Below are positions 1 through 5,486 of a stretch of DNA of 9,534 nucleotides, piece by piece. This stretch comes from Alphaproteobacteria bacterium (GTDB taxonomy: Bacteria; Pseudomonadota; Alphaproteobacteria; Puniceispirillales; Puniceispirillaceae). How positions within the stretch are numbered: the first letter of the stretch is position 1; each line of letters opens with the position of its first letter. The DNA is taken from assembly GCA_016780695.1 (NCBI GenBank), contig JADHLK010000050.1, forward strand, positions 1-9,534, read 5' to 3'. A program made the translations under genes and the position numbers. Under the pieces are notes generated by a model. That model was not told the DNA's origin. It saw nothing but the letters and a program-made list of their open reading frames with translations, and did no database searches.

Positions 1-108
1 CCGCTGCCTGTCTCGGTGCCGTTTCTGGATTGTTTTGATACCGGCATTGATTATGGCGGCATGGGGAAGGTCACGGTAAAGCTGTCTGCCCGCCAGGCCG
101 GGGAATAG
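1..108 (+). CDS. 3' end of an unidentified protein-coding gene (partial)
   Basis: Frame 1 is open from the window edge to a TAG at 106-108, giving 35 residues that begin PLPVSVPFLDCFDTG and end KLSARQAGE. The composition (alternating hydrophobic residues, glycine turns, a VTVKL strand) looks like a genuine protein C-terminus rather than random sequence. No family can be recognised from this much. The last residues and the stop codon are encoded inside the first unit of the 16-bp tandem repeat that follows, so the repeat may have created or altered the C-terminus. The gene converges on the class II aldolase gene, with about 80 bp between the stop codons. It could also be a chance open frame, but its position and the lack of any competing gene make a real gene end more likely. 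Confidence 0.5.
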   Translation, partial: PLPVSVPFLDCFDTGIDYGGMGKVTVKLSARQAGE

Positions 109-180
109 CAGACCGGGGAATAAGCAGGCCGGGGAATAAGCAGACCGGGGAATAAGCAGACCGGGGAATAAGCAGGTCGC
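94..180. repeat. 16-bp tandem repeat, five units plus a partial one
   Basis: The unit is CAGRCCGGGGAATAAG. Copies lie at 94-108 (15 bp, one A missing), 109-124, 125-140, 141-156 and 157-172. A degenerate start of a sixth begins at 173 (CAGGTCG). The only variation among full units is A or G at the fourth base, in the order G, A, G, A, A. The array fills the gap between the convergent gene ends at 108 and 190. No hairpin followed by a T-tract was found in it on either strand, so it is not an obvious terminator. The near identity of the units suggests recent expansion by slippage or unequal recombination. Confidence 0.93.
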
Positions 181-189
181 CGGCCCGGC

Positions 190-948
190 CTAATCGCGAT
201 CCCAGCCCGGATAGGTGCGATCAAGAAAACGCAGCCATGCCGGCCATTCGCGTTCCCCGGAAATCCGCTGCGGGTCTGAAAAAAACGCTTTTGCTCTTTC
301 GACAGCCGGGCCTCTTGGTTCGATGGGCTTGTCGGTTGCGGACAGAATATCGATTTGTTCCTGACAGGCTTTGTTAAAATAATAAGCCCGGTGAAACGCT
401 TCGGCGACCGATCTGCCGATTGCCAACATTCCATGATGGCGCATGGCCAGAACTGGTTTGTCTCCCATCGTTCGGACCATCTCGGCAAGCTGTTCCTCGC
501 TTGGATTTACGCCATCATAATCATACCAGGCAACCTGATCAGAGAAACGCATTGCATTTTGGCTGAGCCCCAGCAATCCATCCGGGTGGGCAGAAACAAC
601 CGTGCTGGCGTGATTATGCAGATGAATAACACAAGCCGCATCCTTGATATGTTCATGGATGACGGCATGAAAATGAAAGCCGTTCGGGTTGATGATATCG
701 GTCAAGCCATCTGCCTGTGATCCGGCTTGCTTGACAGCGCCGGTCAGCGAACATAACACCAGCGATTGCGGTGTGACCTCATCAAAAAACAGGCCATACC
801 GGTTGATATAGACATGATCCTTTTCCAAGGCTGATTGGGCGGTGATATGGGTGAATATCGTGTCAGTCAGCTGGTGATGCGCGATCAGCCGGTAGGCCGC
901 GGTTAAATCGCGTTTGATGGTTGTTTCTGCTTGTCCAGCCATGGTCAT
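190..948 (-). CDS. Class II aldolase/adducin family protein
   Basis: A 252-residue protein of the fuculose-phosphate-aldolase/adducin fold, which binds a divalent metal and makes or breaks C-C bonds or decarboxylates sugar-acid-like substrates. Visible metal ligands are H109 and H111 in VIHLHNHAS, and H172 in RHHGMLAIG. A family-typical N-terminal segment (TDTIFTHITAQ) lies at 28-38. The position matching the catalytic Glu of fuculose-phosphate aldolase, four residues before H94 in NPNGFHFH, is Gly90. This places it with the adducin-like branch rather than with characterised sugar-phosphate aldolases. It is the second gene of an operon, 42 bp after the MmgE/PrpD gene. The gap contains a small TTGCCC/GGGCAA inverted repeat (960-981). 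The start may be ATG at 948 or the in-frame ATG at 942, which has a GAG six bases upstream; the difference is two residues. The specific reaction is unknown. Confidence 0.9.
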   Translation of the reverse strand: MTMAGQAETTIKRDLTAAYRLIAHHQLTDTIFTHITAQSALEKDHVYINRYGLFFDEVTPQSLVLCSLTGAVKQAGSQADGLTDIINPNGFHFHAVIHEHIKDAACVIHLHNHASTVVSAHPDGLLGLSQNAMRFSDQVAWYDYDGVNPSEEQLAEMVRTMGDKPVLAMRHHGMLAIGRSVAEAFHRAYYFNKACQEQIDILSATDKPIEPRGPAVERAKAFFSDPQRISGEREWPAWLRFLDRTYPGWDRD

Positions 949-990
949 CTCGCGTGTCTTTGCCCAGCCCCTTTAGGGCAATTTCAATGG

Positions 991-2349
991 TTATCCAGAA
1001 TGAAACAGGGTTCTGATATCGGCAGCTTCGTCCAGTTTCATCAGCCGGTCATAAAGCGCAGCAGACTGTTCCGTGCTGAGACTGCGCTCAGCCAAGGAGT
1101 AAAATTTCTCCTCCAGCTCGTCAGCTGAATAGGGGTCCTGCCAATCGCCGCGATTGGTTTTGACGGCATGGCTGAAAAGAGCACCATTCTTCAGCTTTAT
1201 TGTCACGTCTGCTGGCCGGAAATCAGGGAGCAGGGCGGTCATTGAGGGGTTTTCCGTTACCGTTACTTTTTTCGCCAATTTGGCGGTCGCCTGATTTTTC
1301 AGAGCCGCCCCGGCAAAGCTCATCACTTTGGAATTTTTGTTCACCAGCGTTGTCGCCATGGCAAAGGGGATGGAAAATTTGGCCGCGAGCATATTTTTCG
1401 GGCTGGGATCATTCAATTCTGCTGCCAGATTATAGCTTACCACCTCAATAGCCTCTATTTCATCACTATCAGCCAATTCTGGATGCGCCTCCATCAGCTC
1501 TACCAGGCAATCCAGCGCGGCATGATTATACCGGCAACAGGCATGCAGTTTGAAATAATTGCGCATCACCTCAAAACGCTCCCCTAATTGCTCAACCAGC
1601 AGGGTCTCATCCAGCTTATCAGAGATAACCGACCCGAAAACTGAACCGATACCGTCATTTTCACCGGAAAAGCCGGTCTGTAGCAAATCAATCGCCAAAT
1701 GCCCCATCTGGTTCGACAGCCCGGCATAGGCATTGCGAACGGTTCCCCCTTCCAGCATGGTTTTGCGGCTGCTTGCTGTGGTCAGGCTGGAGGCAATATT
1801 CATCAGCTCACAATGCTGTTCGGTATCAAAATGCAGGAGCGTGCCGATTGCCGAGGCTGCGCCGACAACGCCCCAGGTGCCATGCGGATGCATGGATGCT
1901 CTTATCTGGGCGGCATTGCCAATTCTGGCAGCTATGTCATAGCCGGTAATAAAGGCGGTGATAAACTCACCGCCGGAAACAGGCCGCTGCAGCAGATCAG
2001 ATTGCGCGGCAGCAAGAAGCGCAGGAAAGACATGAATGCCCGGGTGGCCTTTCGCGAATTGATGCCCCTCATCCATCTCCAGAACCGTGCCTGCCAGCCC
2101 GTGAATAAAGGCCGCTTGCGCGCGATCAGCGAAGGCCTCTGGCCCGATCAGGGGAATTTGCCTGGTCGCTGATTTTTGCCCGCTGCATCGTTCGACCAGC
2201 TGTTTTACTTCTGTTTCAACAATGCCGCCCAGAATGGCTCCGACACAATCTGCAATGATGAGTTTGGCCCGTTCAACCACCTCCTGATCCATAGGAAGCG
2301 AGGGCATTTCAGCGCAGAATTGCGCCAGGGTCTGAGTTTTGTCTGCCAT
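991..2349 (-). CDS. MmgE/PrpD family protein
   Basis: A 452-residue protein of the 2-methylcitrate dehydratase/cis-aconitate decarboxylase superfamily, close to the usual length (about 450-480). Family features in order: an all-helical start with DCVGAILGG (34-42); the active-site segment LEMDEGHQFAKGHPGIHVFPA (90-110) with D93 and H102; GYDIAARIG (136-144); H156 in HPHGTWG; R205 in GTVRNAYAG, where cis-aconitate decarboxylases have a lysine; and K267 with H276 in KLHACCRYNHAALD. Known activities in the superfamily include dehydration of 2-methylcitrate, decarboxylation of cis-aconitate and epimerisation of iminodisuccinate, so a specific reaction cannot be assigned. There is no prpB or prpC nearby, which argues against a methylcitrate-cycle role. 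It is the first gene of a minus-strand operon with the class II aldolase. A sigma70-like promoter lies at 2403-2431. The Shine-Dalgarno match is weak (AAGAG abuts the ATG). Confidence 0.92.
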   Translation of the reverse strand: MADKTQTLAQFCAEMPSLPMDQEVVERAKLIIADCVGAILGGIVETEVKQLVERCSGQKSATRQIPLIGPEAFADRAQAAFIHGLAGTVLEMDEGHQFAKGHPGIHVFPALLAAAQSDLLQRPVSGGEFITAFITGYDIAARIGNAAQIRASMHPHGTWGVVGAASAIGTLLHFDTEQHCELMNIASSLTTASSRKTMLEGGTVRNAYAGLSNQMGHLAIDLLQTGFSGENDGIGSVFGSVISDKLDETLLVEQLGERFEVMRNYFKLHACCRYNHAALDCLVELMEAHPELADSDEIEAIEVVSYNLAAELNDPSPKNMLAAKFSIPFAMATTLVNKNSKVMSFAGAALKNQATAKLAKKVTVTENPSMTALLPDFRPADVTIKLKNGALFSHAVKTNRGDWQDPYSADELEEKFYSLAERSLSTEQSAALYDRLMKLDEAADIRTLFHSG

Positions 2350-2402
2350 CTCTTGCGGCTTTCTGTCCTTGGTTACGCTATCTTATGCCATAGTTCTGAC
2401 TT

Positions 2403-2431
2403 AATATAAGGCACTCGTCCTTGTAGATCAA
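2403..2431 (-). promoter_or_regulatory. Predicted sigma70-like promoter of the MmgE/PrpD-aldolase operon
   Basis: Read on the minus strand, TTGATC (plus-strand 2426-2431, 4 of 6 matches to TTGACA) is followed by a 17-bp spacer and TATATT (2403-2408, 5 of 6 matches to TATAAT). The spacing is optimal. Transcription would start near 2396, giving a leader of about 47 nt before the ATG at 2349. The 12-bp tandem array begins exactly at the upstream edge of the -35 box. No equally convincing promoter was found for the divergent dctQ gene. Confidence 0.5.
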
Positions 2432-2495
2432 AATTTCCAGCTAAATGTCCAGCTAAATTTCCAGCTAAATGTCCGGCTAAATGTCCGGCTAAATG
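2431..2495. repeat. 12-bp tandem repeat, five units plus a partial one, in the divergent promoter region
   Basis: The unit is AAATKTCCRGCT. Copies lie at 2431-2442, 2443-2454, 2455-2466, 2467-2478 and 2479-2490, followed by AAATG (2491-2495). Two positions vary: the fifth base is T, G, T, G, G and the ninth is A, A, A, G, G across the five units. The array sits between the divergently transcribed MmgE/PrpD and dctQ genes and abuts the -35 box of the predicted minus-strand promoter. A minus-strand frame through it reads as a run of (H/N)LAG tetrapeptides, but nothing supports that frame as a gene. It could be a multi-site protein-binding region or simply a minisatellite. Confidence 0.93.
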
Positions 2496-2584
2496 AATTT
2501 TTGTAAATCCAGTTGATCTGAATAAGAAATTGAGGAACACTCTCTCTGGGAAGAAATGCTTTATAGTGAGATTGGGTTCGGGGG

Positions 2585-3088
2585 ATGACAACAGGTATCT
2601 TAAAAAAGATCGATGACCTGCTTGAAAAAGCACTCTACTACATTTCAGGCATTCTATTGATTATTATCGCGGCCATTGTTTTTACTGCGGTCGTTATGCG
2701 TTATGTTTTCAATGAGCCGCCGCTTTGGGCAGATGAAGCGCCGCGTGTTTTCTTTTTATGGATGACCTATCTTGGTATCGCGGTCGCCACCAAGCAGGGC
2801 CGCAATATCCGGGTCACTCATTTCATTGACAAGATAGCACCGAAACCAAGGGTCATCTTGGAAACATTCATGCATTGCCTTGTCCTTATCATGCTGGCGA
2901 CCCTGATTTGGTATAGCTTTCCGATTTTGAAACTTCAGGCTGGCGGGTCAATGTTGTCAACCGGCTGGAGCTGGCTCTGGCTCTACACGCCTGTGACCGT
3001 AGGCAGTATCTTGATGCTATTCTATCAATTCAGGCTGATGATCGCCTCTTATCAGCAATATAAAGTCAAAATAGGGGAGGATGTCTGA
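2585..3088 (+). CDS. dctQ: TRAP transporter small permease, DctQ family
   Basis: A 167-residue inner-membrane protein, the small four-helix subunit of a tripartite ATP-independent periplasmic transporter. Predicted membrane segments lie near 19-42 (ending in the family-typical RYVF), 53-69, 89-112 and 128-154. The conserved WADEAPR (48-54) and the FFLWMTYLGIAVA stretch (56-68) are hallmark DctQ features. The G72-R73 to H79 segment lies in the following loop. The start at ATG 2585 is preceded by a G-run (GGGGG), which is an unusual ribosome binding site directly abutting the start. The coding region ends in TGATG, overlapping dctM by one base, so translation of the two permease subunits is probably coupled. 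It opens a three-gene operon with dctM and dctP. The substrate is unknown; the family as a whole moves carboxylates, sialic acid, ectoine and similar solutes with a sodium gradient. Confidence 0.95.
   Translation: MTTGILKKIDDLLEKALYYISGILLIIIAAIVFTAVVMRYVFNEPPLWADEAPRVFFLWMTYLGIAVATKQGRNIRVTHFIDKIAPKPRVILETFMHCLVLIMLATLIWYSFPILKLQAGGSMLSTGWSWLWLYTPVTVGSILMLFYQFRLMIASYQQYKVKIGEDV
3073..3080 (+). promoter_or_regulatory. Ribosome binding site of dctM, inside the dctQ end
   Basis: AGGGGAGG lies seven bases before the dctM ATG at 3088. It is inside the last codons of dctQ and upstream of the TGATG stop/start overlap, supporting coupled but independently reinforced translation. An ATG at 3081 directly after it is in another frame and has no room for a ribosome binding site. 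Confidence 0.8.
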
Positions 3089-4383
3089 TGCTGCTTGTAT
3101 CCATGATCGCGTTGTTGTTTGTCTTCTCCCTGCTTGGGATGGAGATTGCCTGGGCTATTGGCATTGCCGCTTTTGGCTATCTGGTGCTGGCCCAATTTAC
3201 CGACAGCTTTACCCCGATGGTGTTGTTTGCCCAGCAAATGACCTCTGGCGTAAATTCCTTTGTGCTGCTGGCTATCCCGCTCTTTATCTTTGCCGGTGAA
3301 TTGATGAATGTCACGGGCGTGACGCGCCGCATCGTTGGGTTCGCCGCGACATTGGTCGGCCATATTAATGGCGGGTTGGCCAATGTCGGCGTTACCGCCA
3401 ATTTTATCATGTCCGGCTGTTCAGGCTCAGCGCTTGCTGATGCTGCTGCGACCGGAACGGTGCTGTTGCCGGAAATGAAAAAGCGCGGCTTCAAGCCGGC
3501 CTTTTCCAGTGCGGTTATCGCCTCAGCTGCGACAGTCGGGCCTATTGTGCCGCCTTCTATTTCCTTTGTGCTTCTGGGCGCGATTGTCAATGTGTCTGTG
3601 GGGCAGTTATTTCTGGGCGGTGTGGTTCCCGGTATTTTGATGTTTGTCGGGATGTTCGCGGTTACATGGTGGATATGTAAAAGCCGTGACTATCCGGTTG
3701 AGGAAAGAGCCACAACATCGGAAAAAGTGATTTCCTTCAAAGAAGGGATCCCAGCCCTGATTGCCCCGGGCATTATTGTGGGTGCCATCATTTTCGGGGT
3801 TGCAACGCCGACAGAATCTGCAGCGGTCGCCGCGTTTTATGTGCTTTTCCTCGGCTTTGTTCTCTATCGCAATTTGACACTTAAAAAGGTGATAAAAGCG
3901 GCCTCGCACGCAGCCGTGGCCACTTCAGTCATCATGCTGACTGTTGCGACTTCCAAGATATTTGCCTGGCTGGCGGTCAAGGAAAATCTTGGCGTCATCC
4001 TCACAGATGCGATGCTGGCGATCAGCACAGAGGTTTGGGTGTTGCTTTTGATGATCAACATCCTGCTGCTTATTCTGGGCATGATTATGGAAATTCTTCC
4101 CATCATGCTGATCATCGCTCCGGTGCTTTTCCCGCTGCTGGGCGGATTGGGTGTTGATGAGGTTCATTTCGGGGTCGTTATGGTTCTGAATTTGATGATA
4201 GGCATGATTACGCCGCCGATTGGGCTTAATCTGTTTATCATCTCACAAATAGGCGGGGTCGGTGTCATTGATATCTTCAAAGAGGCGATACCCTACTTCT
4301 TAATCTTAGTGTTTGTGCTCCTGGTGATTACCTATGTCCCCGGGATCACATTATTCCTGCCGGAATTGGTCTTTGACAGATAA
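3088..4383 (+). CDS. dctM: TRAP transporter large permease, DctM family
   Basis: A 431-residue, highly hydrophobic inner-membrane protein, full length for the large TRAP permease (about 425-440 residues). Family signatures are clear: FAGELMN (68-74), SGCSGSALADAA (109-120), ATVGPIVPPSISF (148-160) and the C-terminal GMITPPIGLNLF (372-383). The two GxxxPP-type motifs correspond to the inverted-repeat hairpins that form the sodium and substrate transport pathway in known TRAP structures. It overlaps dctQ by one base and has a strong ribosome binding site. It ends in TAA, 66 bp before the dctP start. There are no frameshifts and no missing segments. Confidence 0.97.
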   Translation: MLLVSMIALLFVFSLLGMEIAWAIGIAAFGYLVLAQFTDSFTPMVLFAQQMTSGVNSFVLLAIPLFIFAGELMNVTGVTRRIVGFAATLVGHINGGLANVGVTANFIMSGCSGSALADAAATGTVLLPEMKKRGFKPAFSSAVIASAATVGPIVPPSISFVLLGAIVNVSVGQLFLGGVVPGILMFVGMFAVTWWICKSRDYPVEERATTSEKVISFKEGIPALIAPGIIVGAIIFGVATPTESAAVAAFYVLFLGFVLYRNLTLKKVIKAASHAAVATSVIMLTVATSKIFAWLAVKENLGVILTDAMLAISTEVWVLLLMINILLLILGMIMEILPIMLIIAPVLFPLLGGLGVDEVHFGVVMVLNLMIGMITPPIGLNLFIISQIGGVGVIDIFKEAIPYFLILVFVLLVITYVPGITLFLPELVFDR

Positions 4384-4389
4384 TACCAT

Positions 4390-4429
4390 GCAAGGCTGTT
4401 GAGACTGCCGGCGGAAATTTTAGCCTTGC
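4390..4429 (+). promoter_or_regulatory. Intercistronic hairpin between dctM and dctP
   Basis: GCAAGGCT (4390-4397) and AGCCTTGC (4422-4429) are perfect 8-bp inverted arms with a 24-nt loop. The loop itself contains the GCCGGC palindrome (4407-4412). There is no T-tract after the right arm, so it is not a normal intrinsic terminator. Structures of this kind in transporter operons are known to protect one part of the mRNA from 3' exonuclease decay or to cause partial termination. Either effect would let the binding protein and the permeases be made in different amounts. That role here is an inference from position. Confidence 0.55.
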
Positions 4430-4439
4430 TAAACAAAAT

Positions 4440-4445
4440 GGAGGA
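4440..4445 (+). promoter_or_regulatory. Ribosome binding site that fixes the dctP start
   Basis: GGAGGA ends four bases before the ATG at 4450. This perfect Shine-Dalgarno match, together with a normal signal peptide beginning at that ATG, rejects the longer readings from TTG 4399 or ATG 4438. Confidence 0.85.
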
Positions 4446-4449
4446 AAAA

Positions 4450-5433
4450 ATGAAAAGAAGAGCATTTAATCAGGGCCTTACCAGCCTAGGAATTGCCGGA
4501 TTATTGTCCGGGGTTGCTGGCCCGTCAATGGCTGCAAAAATGCTTATTTATGGGAATGCTGGCAATATTGACAGTGCTTCAAATAAATTTGCCAAGAAAT
4601 GGCTTGATCTGGTGAGCAAGAGAACCAACGGAGAGCTTACCTTTGACATCAAGGCCGGCACTATTGGTGGTGGTAAGGATGTTCTGGATGGCACTGCTCT
4701 GGGGACAGTTCAGCTTTATAACGGGGCCTATACCGGCCTCAGAGAGTTTGATGTGTTCTACGCCCCCTATTTTGCGAGGGATTCAAACCACGCTCAGAAG
4801 ATTGCCAATGAATTGCTTTTTGATGAACTGAACGCTGCCGTTCAGAAGCGGTATTCAGGCTTGCGCTATCTCAGCGTGGCAAGAGCCGGCCCGTGGAAGC
4901 TGTTCACCAAGGAAAAGCTGGAATCCTTTGATGATCTGAAGGGGATGAAAATCCGTGCACCTTCGATTGAAGGGGTTATTGCCGGTCTGGAGCAGGTGGG
5001 CGCGAAACCAACCGTTATTCCGTTCAACGAACTCTATGGTGCTTTGCAGCAGGGCGTTGTTGATGGGATGGCCACACTTGGCAACCTGATGATCAGCCAG
5101 AAATTCTATGAGGTAACAAAATATTGTTATCAGAATGACTGGGGTATCGGTCTTGACAAGCAGATGATGAATATGAGCGCCTGGAACAGCCTGTCCAGCC
5201 AACATCAGTCTATACTTGTTGATACTTTCAACGAGCTGGAGCCGCAGGATTTCTTCCGGGCAACAGAGGATGCCGAGAAGGAAAACTTCGCCAAATGGCG
5301 TGAGTTTAACGGCGCGGATACCACACCTAAGCTGGATGCCTCAGCTGCCCAGAGAACGCTTGAGCCGGCCATCAAGGCGCTGGCTGATGATATTTTTGGC
5401 GCGGGCACTTACGACAAAATCCAGTCCGTCTAA
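4450..5433 (+). CDS. dctP: TRAP transporter periplasmic substrate-binding protein, DctP family
   Basis: A 327-residue extracytoplasmic solute receptor. The N-terminus has KRRAFNQG (2-9), a hydrophobic stretch (10-24) and a probable cleavage site near SMA-A (26-29). The paired arginines followed by x-Phe make Tat export plausible, as seen in other alphaproteobacterial TRAP receptors. DctP-family features follow: LRYLSVARAGPWKLF (138-152); FDDLKGMKIRAPS (160-172), with R169 at the position of the conserved arginine that binds the substrate carboxylate; and PFNELYGALQQGVVDGM (191-207), followed by N212. The retained arginine supports an organic acid as substrate. The start is set by the GGAGGA ribosome binding site at 4440-4445. 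It is the last gene of the operon and is followed 16 bp later by a strong terminator. No ligand can be assigned. Confidence 0.95.
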   Translation: MKRRAFNQGLTSLGIAGLLSGVAGPSMAAKMLIYGNAGNIDSASNKFAKKWLDLVSKRTNGELTFDIKAGTIGGGKDVLDGTALGTVQLYNGAYTGLREFDVFYAPYFARDSNHAQKIANELLFDELNAAVQKRYSGLRYLSVARAGPWKLFTKEKLESFDDLKGMKIRAPSIEGVIAGLEQVGAKPTVIPFNELYGALQQGVVDGMATLGNLMISQKFYEVTKYCYQNDWGIGLDKQMMNMSAWNSLSSQHQSILVDTFNELEPQDFFRATEDAEKENFAKWREFNGADTTPKLDASAAQRTLEPAIKALADDIFGAGTYDKIQSV

Positions 5434-5449
5434 GACCAATCTTTACAGG

Positions 5450-5484
5450 CCATCACCCCTTTGCCGGGGTGGTGGTCTTTTTTT
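5450..5484 (+). terminator. Intrinsic terminator of the dctQMP operon
   Basis: CCATCACCCC (5450-5459) pairs with GGGGTGGTGG (5466-5475) over ten base pairs, including one G-U, around a six-base loop. TC and seven consecutive T residues follow (5478-5484). The T-tract ends two bases before the stop codon of the convergent GMC gene (5487-5489). On the minus strand the hairpin is not followed by a T-tract, so it should stop the plus-strand operon only. Confidence 0.9.
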
Positions 5485-5486
5485 CT

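Noticed and set aside
94..180. A CRISPR array or a transcription terminator at the 16-bp repeats.
   Set aside because: The repeats are directly adjacent with no spacers. No stem followed by a T-tract is formed on either strand.
51..488. A minus-strand frame with proline-rich repeats (SPVCLFPG-like) across the 16-bp array.
   Set aside because: It is the tandem repeat read as codons, running into the antisense or out-of-frame side of the class II aldolase gene. It has no family features or ribosome binding site.
2496..2584. A sigma70 promoter for dctQ (TTGTAA at 2501 or TATAGT at 2562).
   Set aside because: Neither element has a partner hexamer at 16-18 bp with more than three matches, so no call was made.
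2373..2633. A minus-strand frame with repeated (H/N)LAG tetrapeptides.
   Set aside because: The repeats come from the 12-bp DNA array, whose unit is a multiple of three. The frame overlaps the dctQ start and the MmgE/PrpD promoter and has no coding support.
3052..4167. Several long minus-strand and offset frames within dctM (for example 3177-3590 and 3864-4115).
   Set aside because: They are antisense shadows of a clearly conserved membrane protein gene and show no recognisable features.
4399..4449. A longer dctP beginning at TTG 4399 or ATG 4438.
   Set aside because: The extension overlaps the intercistronic hairpin and would bury the signal peptide. GGAGGA before ATG 4450 gives a far better start.
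5450..5484. A bidirectional terminator serving both convergent operons.
   Set aside because: Only the plus-strand reading has the T-tract after the hairpin. The minus-strand reading is followed by mixed sequence.
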